Of a stretch of DNA of 64,000 nt, positions 33,431-44,689 are shown piece by piece; the stretch's first letter is position 1; every line of letters begins with the position of its first letter. A model generated the notes under the pieces. That model had not been told where the DNA came from, searched no databases, and saw nothing but the letters and a program-made list of their open reading frames with translations. Source of the DNA: Cristatella mucedo. Lineage: Eukaryota > Bryozoa > Phylactolaemata > Cristatellidae. The translations under genes and the position numbers were made by a program. The stretch covers positions 967,501-1,031,500 of the forward strand of contig WPIO01000032.1 in assembly GCA_009760855.2 (NCBI GenBank), written 5' to 3'.

Positions 33431-36214
33431 TCGTCAATTTTAAAATGTTTAAAATGCACTACTACCTTACTATCACCAGTGGCTACCCACGTAACAGCGC
33501 ATTTTTAACACTCGTATCTCATGCTTTACCTCTTACCACTCGCTCAACTGGCTTCCGCTCTCTTAAGCTACGCCTCTAACCAGCCTCTTGCTTTCGACAC
33601 CCTGTGCGCCAGCAGCCGAAACCTTTCAGGTGACTGACGTCACCGGATCCCCTGACTTGATGACGTTTGAGGCTGACAAAAATAGACCTGCCTGCTTCTC
33701 AGAGTCGCCGTCCATATTGTCGCAAGCGCTGTCCTGCGAATTTAGGCGTTCGTGGCCAAGAATAGAAATATGTCGATCTGAGAGGCTGCGTGCAAACTAC
33801 GCCTCTAGGCTTGTCTGTCGATGCGGTTCTCGCGCTCCAATGTGCTGACGGTGCCAGTCAACGCTCATGCCAACTGGGTTGACCAACCTAACGGACATGT
33901 GCCCCAGTAGCATTAATTCGGGTTCTGCTCACTATAGTACCAACTGGATTCTTTTTATGAGAAGAATTCCCTGTGATCTCCGTGTAGATATCAAGCCCAT
34001 CATAACAATTAGTTCGTGTTTTATTTTCACAACAACCAAGTTGATTTGTTTCCACCGCCCAGGGGTTCTCTTGGGGAAAAAATGCAATGTTTCTTGGCAT
34101 TCATTGTCGGGGCTGTTTGATAGGATGCGTATTTCCCGAGTGTTTTTTATTTTAACTTCGCAATTTTAAGGTCGTCTGACCTCGCTTCCTTAATTTCAGG
34201 CAAAGATACTCACTTGGTCGGTCCAGGCGAATATTCTCAAATGCGGTCTGGATTTTAATTGTTAGCAGTTGATGTCGCGTGACTTGCGTATTTGCACGAG
34301 GATTATGTTGAGTCTGTTTCCGCTCTCCAAATACATAGCAACTCTTCGTGGGCTTATAGTACATGCCCATTATGTCACTTTTTATTTATATTTCAATGCC
34401 ACTGAACATTGCAAGTTCACGAACACGACTCGTTAACATGTTCCACGACCCAAACTGACTAGCAGAGAAATGTTTTTTGTCTTCTTAACATCTCGCTATT
34501 TTCATCGACTTGTCTATTTTACCCAAATCGTCGTGGCTCGTCATCCACAGCTATGCCTTACTACTTACTACTTACTACTTACTTAGCTTACTTAAGTTAG
34601 TAGTTCACAAAGTATCTTGCTAGCTAAAGTAGTTTAATTAGCTAGACGCCTTTAATTTAACTCTATTTGGGCTGCTAAGAAAATTCATCGAGCCTAAGCA
34701 GCTAGTATTTTATATGAGAGCTTCAAGAATTTTTACATCCCAGGCGCTGACGCCAAATTGTATGCAGTGGTCTTCGATGCCATTTTGGCTGCAGGCGAAA
34801 CCTTTGGATTTTACCATCAAAACCTTCGTGTCCTTAGAGCTTTCATACCTGAAAGTGCTGGTCTGCCACAGAAGCAGCATCTTTGGGCCCACCAGCTGTT
34901 GGGAACCATACCCCTGGTCTTTTTTAGCGATAAACTTAATACCTGTTGGTGTACATATAAGCCGTCGGCCAAAGACGTTATCGTCTGTGAGTGGATCCTC
35001 CGGCAATCGTTTATTCAACCCTTGCGCCAAGAGTACTGCCGTAGGCTCTCTAGTTGCCTACTTTGAGCAGTGCCTTTTCATTAGGCTTTACCTGTCGATT
35101 CACTGCTACTTCAAGTTCTCCAATGTCTTACTGCTCGTTTTTTTTAGTTCCGCTTGCGTCGGGTCGTCGATTGGCTGCCCGCTTGGCACCAACATACATT
35201 ACCAATTCTGTAGTCGCCTCATCGCAAATCCACGAGCCTAACCGGCACTTGGCCACGACGGCTTTGCCAAGCTTCTGGCTACGCAATGTTATCAGAAGCT
35301 GTCAGAGGGCACTGCGACGTCTAGAAAACTATTGCTGGGCAGTGGCTTCTATTTAGGCTATAGTCGGTGACGTCCCAAAGATCTTCGGGCTTCTTATTTT
35401 CAAGCTAATCGGAATCGGCAGCTGCTTGCGTGTCTGCTCGGCTACGGGCTACAAGCGGCTGCTGTGAGGCAGCTATGGAGCGTGGACCTACGTAGCAGCC
35501 TACGTAGCCGCTTGAAACTGCCTGAAACCTGATGCTGCGGGAAACGTGGACAGTCTATGCCTACCCTCCAAAAAAGATAGATAGACCATAACCCTGCCAA
35601 TGCTCCTGCTAAGGTGTGGGAGCAAACGTGGGTAGTAGCTGCCCTCATGTCGACGACACCGGTACTTGGTCCGGTTTACTCGCTCGGACATGTCTTCACT
35701 CAAGGCGTTCCTAGGCAATACCGCCATGGCTTTTCCGGTGGCAAGCTTTGACGGCCAGCTGACTTGTCGCTAGGAGGAGCGGTCACCGTAGCTGCGGACA
35801 ATGCATGTCGAGCACTTTGACCTTTCAGTACAGCTTCGCCACTGAATAGCCTTTAATGTTTCCCCCCCCCCACCCTCGGATGCCGAAAATAGAGGCGAAC
35901 TCGCTCCATGTTGTGCGAGCGAGCGTTCGGTGCCGTGAACACGAGGCCTTTAGAACGTTCTCGCGGTCGCTCATTTGCCAAGTATCGACATTTAGTTGGA
36001 CTCCAGAGCATAGTGCCTAAATCCTGAGTTGGAGGAGCCCACAGCTGCTTTCTCCCACGAGCCATTAAGCACCTATTTCCTCCGATAAGCCCCCGGTGCT
36101 TATCTCGCCTCATGGAAGACACCCAGTTAGTCTCAACTGCTGACATAATCGAAAATTAAATGCTTCCGATCCCATTTTCGAGCAAAGTGTTTTAGCTTTT
36201 AGTTCCACGGAAAC
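33431..36214. other. Unit-specific unique segment, duplicated in unit 2
   Basis: This aligns in patches to 53,315-55,820 in unit 2. One minus-strand frame (34,370-34,152) is kept in both units without an obvious frameshift: KSCYVFGERKQTQHN then QVTRHQ here, KSCCMFGEQKRTQQN then QVTRHQ at 54,089-53,838. The minus ORF 35,030-34,710 (VFGRRLICTPTGIKFIAKK) is broken in unit 2. A short 7-bp tandem (TTACTAC) lies at 34,558-34,590. No product is recognised. Confidence 0.4.
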
Positions 36215-36785
36215 TTCTCGCCGACCTGCACTGGCTACCAGTCAAGCAATGGATTGACTTTAAGATTTTGTCGCTCACTTTTAGATCACTTCATTCTTTG
36301 GCTCCAGCCTATCTCTCTGATCTACTCCCCCACCAGGCCAAGCATCGTACCACCCGCTTTTCGGAATCCAACAGTTTGCCGCTACCTCGTACAAACCTCA
36401 AATCCTTTGGAGACCGTGCATTTAGTTTGTATGCTCCCAAAGCCTGGAACTCCCTCCCGACTTGCGTCAGAGCATCCCCTGACTTGACCACATTTAAAAA
36501 GAACTTAAAAACATCTATTTAGGACAGCATTTAGGGGGTCCATGTGATTCGTTCTTCATGAGCTTATGCGTGCTGACACTGTGCATGCTGCCACTAACCA
36601 CATTTGTATGCTGACCCTGTGCATGTCACCCCTAACCATGTTATCCATGTTGTTTTTGTATCGAGCATGATATTACTCACCATTTAATTGCATTCCCTTT
36701 TGTAGCCAATGTAAAGCGCCTAGAAAGAGATTGAGTTCTGAGGGCGCTTAATCAAGTGCATTACTATTATTTTTATTATTATTAA
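36215..36785 (+). mobile_element. LINE-A 3' fragment, unit 1 only
   Basis: It starts at CTTCTCGCCGACCTGCACTG and covers the RT C-terminal domain in one open frame (36,268-36,522, KSFGDRAFSLYAPKAWNSLP). The 3' untranslated region ends in (ATT)n at about 36,763-36,785. Unit 2 has the uninterrupted target at about 55,812-55,830 (CTTTTAGTTCCA then GATTGAGAGGGCATC). Confidence 0.9.
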
Positions 36786-38445
36786 GTGTCTCACAGATTG
36801 AGAGGGCATCGCAGCAGATACCGTAATCTTGATGAAAGCCCAGTCCCCAATGCCTTGTTGTTGAGACGTGTCCCGAAAGACAATGGCAGAGCCAGAGGGG
36901 ACGGGGGAGGGCAAACGTCCCGCGTCCCCGTCCCCTCTGGATCCCGACAGTGGGGCAGCGACGCGGGCCACGGGGCCCCCTTTCCAATGACGAGACTATG
37001 CCTCAGCTCCACACAGTCAGCAACCACCGAGTTCGTGTCGAAAATACGCTGGGATTTCGCGCCATAATCTTTCCGTAATTTCGAGTCTACCCCTGCCTAC
37101 ATTAAGATTTTACAGATTCTCCCCTTCATGAAAATAGTGATGGTTTCGTATCCCAAAAAAACCCTGACCCCCACCACTGCCGACAAGTAACGAGCGGCGT
37201 TTCTTCTGCTTTTATTTTCCAGAACTGCTCGATTCTATGTACGTCTGAGTGGCATCCGGCGATCCAAGAGCTCAATAGGAGCTTGGATTCCTTGACTCGG
37301 CTTCTCAACTATGACCTTAGGACTAGCGAGCATTCTACTGCCGGCATTATAAGATGTCAGTGCTAGAGGCGTACGGTAACCAACCTCCGGCAATAAATCT
37401 TAATTTTGGCCGACAATTTAAATATGTTTTATCTACCGGATATATTAGGAAGGAATAGTATACGTTTGCCTAAACATTTCTAAATCAGGTATTATTGGGG
37501 ACCCCAGAGTTGAAATAGCGACTGCATCCGGTTTCTGCTGTTCATATTTTTGTCATTTGCCACGAACTCTTTGTATATATTTGGCACGGTTTCAAGCATC
37601 CCTAGTGCGTACGACATTCAAAGTATTTTTAAGATTCATTTTTAAGTGACGGGAGGCCTCATCGCGAACTGGTGCAAAATATCACATGGTGATTGACCAA
37701 AGAATAAATTAGTCAAGCGATCATCTATTCCCTGTATTTATTATCTTTGCTCTGGTACGAATCCTGCTGACAGCGATAGTTTTCGTCAGTAAAGCATTGA
37801 CGTGAGCCATTGCTGAGAGGTCCAGAATACTCAAGCTGCCGTTGAGATAAAACTACATCCTAGAACGTGCTACACAAATTCCGGCACCATGCCAAAGGTT
37901 CGGTGTGATTCTTCAGTGCTGACGAATGCGGCCATGTAAACTATCTAGTGCAGGCACAGAGAAAATGTCACTTCAGGTGACGTGGATCTTCTACGTATGC
38001 AGCTCCTTCACCTGAGGGGGACATAGCTCTCCTGCCCCTGCCAGTTCAGTCTCTTGCTTCGTCTCACGTCAGACGTCAGATGGCAGATCATAAAGCATGT
38101 AAGGTCATTATGCAGCCGAAAGCATATTGGCATGAAGCCAGCCTCGCTTCTACTCACCTTCGTCGTTGAGTTTTCTATGTGGTGGCCTCTCCTTGGTGAC
38201 ATCAACCACGTCGGCGAGCATTGGCTGTTTTCTGTTCAAACACAGAGACCCAGCCGAAAGCCTTACCTACTAGCCTTTAATACTAGACGTTATTTTTTAT
38301 GAAAAACTACTTTTCTGATATTTGCAATGGACATGCTCTATACCCAGAATGGCCACAGCTGGCTGCTTGTTAAGTTCGAGTTCCACCATTGCGTCTGTGG
38401 CTGAGATGTGCCTCTCTTAATAAGGTAACCCTAAGTATTGCATCT
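36786..38445. other. Unit sequence without recognised gene
   Basis: This aligns in patches to unit 2 (55,840-56,830), including GATTGAGAGGGCATC and the TGGCCTCTCCTTGGTGACAT-like block. It would be the 3' side of the minus-strand hAT relic, but I could not identify catalytic or dimerisation motifs. Confidence 0.4.
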
Positions 38446-38626
38446 CTCCTGACTCTGCTATGTTTCCCACTTTCTCTTTGTTATGTGAGACGAAGTCTGT
38501 TGGCTACCGAATGCGCACCGAAAGCCGCTTAGGCTGTGAGTGGGCTATACAAAACTCTCCTGCGTAACACCCACATGGTCTTTATGACTTTGTGGAGTTG
38601 CAGACGGAGATACAGAACATTGCATC
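38446..38626 (+). mobile_element. LINE-B 3' fragment with 8-bp target duplication, unit 1 only
   Basis: This is the last 180 bp of LINE-B (CTCCTGACTCTGCTATG to GACGGAGATACAGAAC), flanked on both sides by ATTGCATC. Unit 2 at about 56,850 has the empty site. It is a clear 5'-truncated, target-primed insertion. Confidence 0.9.
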
Positions 38627-39099
38627 CCTATATCAATCAAGGACAGAAGTACGGCAGTGCTAAATATTTCTCGGCATACTGCTGAAAATAGTGTGGCTGT
38701 CTCAACGTTCATGCACTTGCACATGTGTAGGGTTCGATGTCATTGTACCCGTGAGATTGAAGCAGCATTGACAAAAGTAGGGTGCCGCTTGTGTAACGCG
38801 GGTGCTGAAGGAAGAAATTCCCACACAATTGCCAGTCTCCTTACAAACCAGTCTTATTAGCTGCCAGCTCTACACATCCGCTGGGTGTGCCTGCACTGGG
38901 CAAGTTGAAAGGACCGAACCGCCTAAGAAGATTCTCCGGTCTTCGAGCTGTTTGCTCCGAGGCGATTCATGGGACTAGTAGGTACCCTGTAAGACTTTCC
39001 GATTGATTTCTCACTATGGCCGACCGAAGGCTTCAGATTAATTGGGGACTAATGAGCAGCTCACAGGCCAAGGATTTTTGACGGCTTACTTCTATTACT

Positions 39100-39900
39100 G
39101 GTCACTCAATGTTTAGGAAAAAGGTGGGTACGAGAATTCTGAATGTCGAGGCAGGTGATCATGGAGTTTTGCCGGGCTTTCACGACGTTGATTACGTCAA
39201 GCTCGGAGTCCTGTTTGCACAAAAACTTGAGCAGCTTGACGAAATTCCCTCGTTTGAGCGTATCAATCGACTCGTAGTGTCCCGGCTGGGCAGGCCCTGG
39301 CTCAGTAGTAATCGAATTACACCGACTTACGATTAGATATTAAAACACACATAATTCATTTGTATAGAGCCTTAAGAGAACTTAATCTCTATTTTTGTGC
39401 CTCACATATGCCACGGGCACGATTCCATGACCACGGCCATCAGATACATTCACCTTGACCTTTGTTCGAGTTGAGGGCATCAACCACTGGGCCAAACCAG
39501 AGCCGCATCCTTGCAACTGAGTTCGATTTTCAGCGATTGCCACTGCCTCACTTTCTCGATTTTGGACTTTTCTGTAAATATTAGCGCCTCTCCATTCACA
39601 GGGCTCATAAGGTCAATTGCGCTTTTCATCTCCATGCACGTCCATCTGCATTTGCCTCCCTTGTGAATCTTGGCTGCCGTAACGAACTAAAAGTTAGCGA
39701 TCGATGAAGTCGATCTTCTTCCGGTCGCCGAACTCGCCCGTTGTGCACGGTCCGAGCCCCACGAGTAAATAAAAAGGAAGCATGGGAAGCAGCAAACCTT
39801 CTCTGTGATAGAGTTGTACTCCAGCCATTTGTGCATATGAAACCAGGACGGCTGAGAGCTGCGAGAGACTTTTTCAAATTTATGGCTTTGAAAATGCAGT
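39100..39900 (-). pseudogene. hAT-type transposase relic (TTF zinc finger and DUF4371-like), unit 1
   Basis: Read on the minus strand, 39,880-39,700 gives KVSRSSQPSWFHMHKWLEYN then TEKVCCFPCFLF. This is the WLEY and CxxC signature of the TTF-type zinc finger found in one branch of hAT transposases and their domesticated ZMYM-like relatives. After a SINE, 39,290-39,100 gives GHYESIDTLKRGNFVKLLKF then CLDIQN. It resembles the segment before the DUF4371 catalytic region (family pattern: RGNF..LL..L, then SP-DIQN). A stop follows at about 39,096. The catalytic residues and C-terminal dimerisation domain were not identified and no terminal inverted repeats were found. It is decayed and non-functional. 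Confidence 0.65.
39350..39510 (-). mobile_element. SINE-1 inside the hAT relic, unit 1 (shared site)
   Basis: Reverse copy: tail ATAATTCATTTGTATAGAGC, body, then the complement of TGGCCCAGTGGTTGATGCC (good A box). The same insertion is at 57,597-57,750 in unit 2, so it predates the duplication. The B box is degenerate in this copy and good in unit 2. Confidence 0.85.
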
Positions 39901-40817
39901 CCCATCCGACGCATGCACGTGGTAGAGGAAGGAACCAGCCCTGAAGGAAGTAAGAACAGCGAATCTCGTCGAATAAGTTGAGGTCGTAGATAAAAAAAGG
40001 CAGGTCACGAACCAGGATCACGAAATTTCGATTTTCCCCAAAGAATAACAGAACTAGAGGTGGATGATCACCTCGACCTGGCTATGCCGACAAAGAAATG
40101 AAGCTGAATGCAGTTGAACACTTTAATGCGGTTTAACAAGTGGTGCTTAAGCTGCTCCTTCAGGTTGCCGCTGAGTTCGTGTCGGTCAGATATTTGTAGC
40201 AGGAGTATCGTCTTCAGTCCAGGAATCTTAGGGGAAAAGACGAAATCCCGCTTCGAGCAAAGATCTCGTCAGTGATTTCGTTAGCACTGGCGATGACTGC
40301 TTCGGGGCTGGCAGTAGATGATGTGAGGCCATGTGTCAAAACCGTTTGATTGCGACAACCAGGACAATCCTAATGACACATGGCGTTTTTGATTTACAGG
40401 CAAGTGCTTTACACGGTGCAAACCAGTCTTACAGGGGCCGTGATAGACCGTGAGGATAAAATGCTCGCTCTCCATGACCATGTAGGTTCGAATTTTGCAG
40501 TTTGGCAACCCTTTATTGCCAACTGCAGGCGGTGGTAATCGCTCATCAGGCTCTCCGGCCGCTACGAATGAGGCTGTCAAATCGTCTAAGATATTTGTAT
40601 AGGCCCTGATCCTGATATAACACACCCTTTTGTATTTCTGCTAGCTACAATCCTAACCCCGAAGGTGAAGCGATATAGCACAATAAGGTGCGAGCTGCTA
40701 GCAGAGTGATCACTGGCACGCAACTGATCAGTCTAAGTTACTCTTAGCTGTTCGCCGCCATAGGTTCAGTCTCTGGTTCTCTCTACATGTGGTCTGTCGC
40801 TTACCTCATTCCTCCCC
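39901..40817. other. Unit sequence upstream of the hAT relic
   Basis: This aligns to 58,120-58,945 in unit 2. It may include the N-terminal part of the hAT gene on the minus strand, but no motif is readable. Confidence 0.35.
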
Positions 40818-43800
40818 TCGCTAAAGAGCGGCCTGGGGCTACTCCTAGCGTGGTGTGAACCTTTACTTGATTTCTCTGTAATATCTTCGGGTATTCCGCT
40901 GCCATCTTCGCTGTGACTATTTATGAGCTGTCCTCGGATATGCTACACAAAACAGGACCTGCTTAGCATAAGGTGCGATGTCGCCATTAGTCGATACCTA
41001 CCGGTGGGCCTTCTCCGGCGGGTCAGTGAGAACCTTCCTGCATCCTGCGTTCGCCATATCAACAGCTCGGCTATCAAACCTAAGACTCGTAAGTTTAAGG
41101 CGCTGAATAGTACTTGTTGCGGTTGTAGCCCACCTGCCGTAGACCAGCACGTTATAAAACGTCGTCCGACGGCCGTTACCAAGGTCCAATTCAAATTCGA
41201 AGAGCCAGCGTCCGCCGGGCCGGAGGAAAACGGTAGAGAATACAAGCCACTTCATCACCGTCGCCCAGTTTTTTGACAGCCTCTTAAATTTCGCCTACTA
41301 AATGTCCGCTCGCTAAAAACCAAGGGGTTACTTATCCGCGATCAGGTGGTCCATGAGAAGCTAGATGCATTTCTGCTTACCGAAACCTGGATGACGCCTT
41401 GTTCCAGTAGCTGCATTTCCGAGACCGCTCCACCCGGGTTCTCATTCTATCAGTCCATGCGTTCTGATAAGGTTGGTGGCTGGGTTGCAATTGCTGTTCG
41501 CGAATCGTTTGGCTATAAAATGTGCAGTTTCTCGCATGGGTCATCGTTTAAATCCGTTGCTATCAGGTCTTCATCAAAGACAATGCCTCTCACTGGTGCG
41601 ATATACCGGCCTCCTTCTAGCTGTCTAAACTTGTTTATAGAGGAGTTTTCAGAGTTCCTCGCTAAAATATTTGTGTGTGACAGGTCGTTACTGACTGTAG
41701 GAGACTTCAATGTTCACGTTGACAACCCTAGCAACAGTCAGGTCCGCTCATTTCTTGACTGTCTGGAGAATTTTGGTTTGGCCCAACCCGCTAATCTTAG
41801 CACCCACGTCGGTGGCCATATTCTAGATTTCGCGATCACTAAGGACGTCCTCCCCACTGACATTGTGGTGTGCCACTGACCCTCTCAGATCATTGTTCGG
41901 TCTCGTTTACTGTTCCTGCTCCCTCGTACGTACAGGGCAATGTCGAATTTGCCAAATGACGTAACTTACAAAGCATTGACATGGAAAGTTTTTGAAATCT
42001 GTTTGCGATGCAGGTCTTCTTGAACTGCATTCAGACTCGACCGGCAGCCTCGATACCCTCACTGATGCGATGAACATGACACTCAGGAGTGCTCTTGACA
42101 AGCACGCTCCCGTTCGCTCTATCCGTGTTCAAAGTCGTGGAGATTCCTTTCAATTTATAAAAACTCCTTAAGATGTGCCGGATTAAACACAGGCTAGAAC
42201 GTCGTTTCAAGAAAATGGTTTCTGAGGCAGATCGAGTCAATTTTAAAGACTTCCTTCGAGTTTACACCGGAAAACTTAGAAAAACCAGGGCTTCTTTTTT
42301 CATTAGAAAGCTGAATTCCTGCCAGTCGGACCCTAAACAGATTTGTAAGACAGTAAACCATTTACTGGCCAATGCTGTGAGGTCTGACTCCCCACATATT
42401 AAAGGCTCAGCCGAAAAGTTTTCAGCCTTCTTTACTGAAAATGTTGTGCACATTCGTGCCTCTATTAAGCCCCTCCGACCAAAGCAATCGCCGTTCCTCA
42501 ACCTGTGACCTTCCTTTAAAGGTTCTCCGACGTTTCTGCAAGGCTGTCTTAATAAGGTCCAGCAAAAAGAGCTCGTCTTCTGAAGACCCTATATCTTCAT
42601 CTCTGTGGTCTTCACTAGCAGACCAACTTAGCCCTGCCATAACCAAGATTTTCATTGCTTCTTTGGGAAGAGGGGTCGTCCCCAAGTCCTTCAAATCGGC
42701 AATCGTTAGACCTATTCTTAAAAAGTCTGGATTAGACACAGAGGTCCTGACAAACTATCGCCCAGTTTTCCTTCTTTCCCGTTCTTATCAAAGAGTCTTG
42801 AAAAAATTGTTGCTAAGCAGCTGGTTGAACATATTGAAAATAACAGAATTTCAGAAACATTTCAATCAGGGTTCAAGAGGCAGCACTCCACTGAAACTGC
42901 TCTCCTCCGTGTTAACAATGACATTCTACGTGGCAACGACGACGGGAATGTCACTGCCCTAGCTCTGCTAGATCTGTCTACTGGCTACAGGTCTCACACA
43001 CGAGAAGGTTCACCTGTGGAGTTCCTCAAGGGTCTGTACTTGGTCTCTTGCTGTTCTCCATTTATACACAACCTCTGGGAAAAGTGATTAAGGCACATGG
43101 AACAGGATATAACTTCTATGCTGACGATACTCATTTGTATTTGTCATTAAAACCGTCGGAATCTGCTGCAGCAACTGAGAAACTGAATGCTTGCCTTGCC
43201 GATATTCGATCCTGAATGTCGGAAAACTTCGTGAAATTAAATAATGATAAAACCGAACTGCTGCTCATAGGACACCCTAAGCGTGTGGCTGGATTAAAAT
43301 GCTTTGCCGTTCTAATAGGTTATGCTATTTTTCGGCCATCACCACTTGCTCGAAATTTAGGTGTCGTGTTCGACAGCTGCCTCAATTTCAAAAGCTTCAT
43401 TCAGAAGACTTCCTCTACAGCTAGCTATCACATCCGATCCATGTCCAAGATTACGAGCTGTCTCCCACAGTGGCTTGTAAAAAATTTAAGTAGTTCTGTC
43501 TCAGCTTGACTATTGTAATTCCCTTTGGCTGGGCTGCCAAAGAAAGCCATTATGCCACTACAGCCAACAATAAAAATGGCTGCAAGGCTAGTCTTCAAGT
43601 CCCAGCGGTTTGAGCACGTGTCTCCTTTGCTGAATGAGCTAGGATGGTTGCCGGTTGAGCAAAGAATACAGAGCAAAGTTCTTACGCTGACCCACAAGGC
43701 CCGCCATGGCTTGGCTCCTTCGTACCTAGCTGAACTGCGGCATCTGTTTCAGCCTGTTCGCGCCCTCAGGTCCTGTGTGGACAATAAATTAGCTTTCCCA

Positions 43801-44152
43801 TTCCACAGCTTAAAGACAGTTGGCGACAGAAGCTTAGCCCTGCAGGTCCCAGACTGTGGAACTCGCTTCCACAATTCTTAGGCAACGAAAACTACCCTCC
43901 TACTGCCGACTATGGAACATCCTTTTCAGTGGTCTTGAGCTGCTACTCCTATGCTACTCACTATCTCAACTGCTTTCCTGACTCTGCTATGCTTCCCACT
44001 TTCTCTTTGTCGCATGAGACGAAGTCTGTTGGCTACCGAATGGGTACCGAAAGCCGCTTAGGCTGTGAGTGCGCTATACAAAACTCTCCCGAGTAACACC
44101 CACATGGTCTTTATGACTTTTTGGAGTTACAGACGGAGATACAGTACATTAC
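40818..44152 (+). mobile_element. LINE-B, nearly full length, plus strand
   Basis: The element starts near GCTAAAGAGCGGCCT, which it shares with the start of the reverse copy at 27,513. The N-terminal region is 40,923-41,276. The APE endonuclease is 41,280-41,900, with LLNVRSL, LTETW, IYRPPS and GDFNVHVD; SDH follows after a stop at about 41,878. The RT fingers (NYRPVFLLS) are near 42,750. Motif A is cut short: LLDLST at 42,970 jumps to sequence just before motif B, an internal deletion of the catalytic region. Motif C is intact ([11 protein letters not shown], near 43,110). The C-terminal domain is 43,525-43,880. The 3' end is an ATTAC repeat at about 44,140-44,152. Unit 2 has the empty site at about 58,945-58,960. 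Confidence 0.9.
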
Positions 44153-44689
44153 ATTACCTCAGTGGAGCTGACGCTCCGAACTCTCCAGGGGGTGTTACGT
44201 GCATTCCCAACCCGAATAAGTCTGAACTCTGACATGGCCGCCAACTCGGCGTGGCCATTCCTAGGCTCATCCGGCTTGTGAAATTGTTTGAAACCCTAAG
44301 CTGATGGCATTCTTGCACTTCCAGACCATCCTAGTATCATGCCTAATGTAGCCTATTAGTCAGCCTACTAGCCACTTAGTGTCATCTCACCGGGATTAGT
44401 TTCGCACCTACGTAAGTCTCACTTTCGGATCAACAGCATCGCTCACTTCGAACTAACCAATAGGTCCCAGTAGATCTTCCTGGCTTGATTCTGCACTCGG
44501 CGTTACTACAGGCACCCTAGTTTAAACCAAATGAGGTCACATGCAGGGTGTCACGTAAATTAGTATGAGCTGATTTTTGCAGGCAGGGGGCAGCTGCCCC
44601 CTTGGCTCCGCCACTGGTTTTGCAGCTACAATGTACAACCTCAGTTACTCTGCAATCCACGAACACTCTGGATTGAAGGGGCAGCACTC

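Noticed and set aside
34714..35241. Plus-strand 175-codon ORF
   Set aside because: It is not preserved in unit 2, its composition is unremarkable, and a minus-strand ORF overlaps it.
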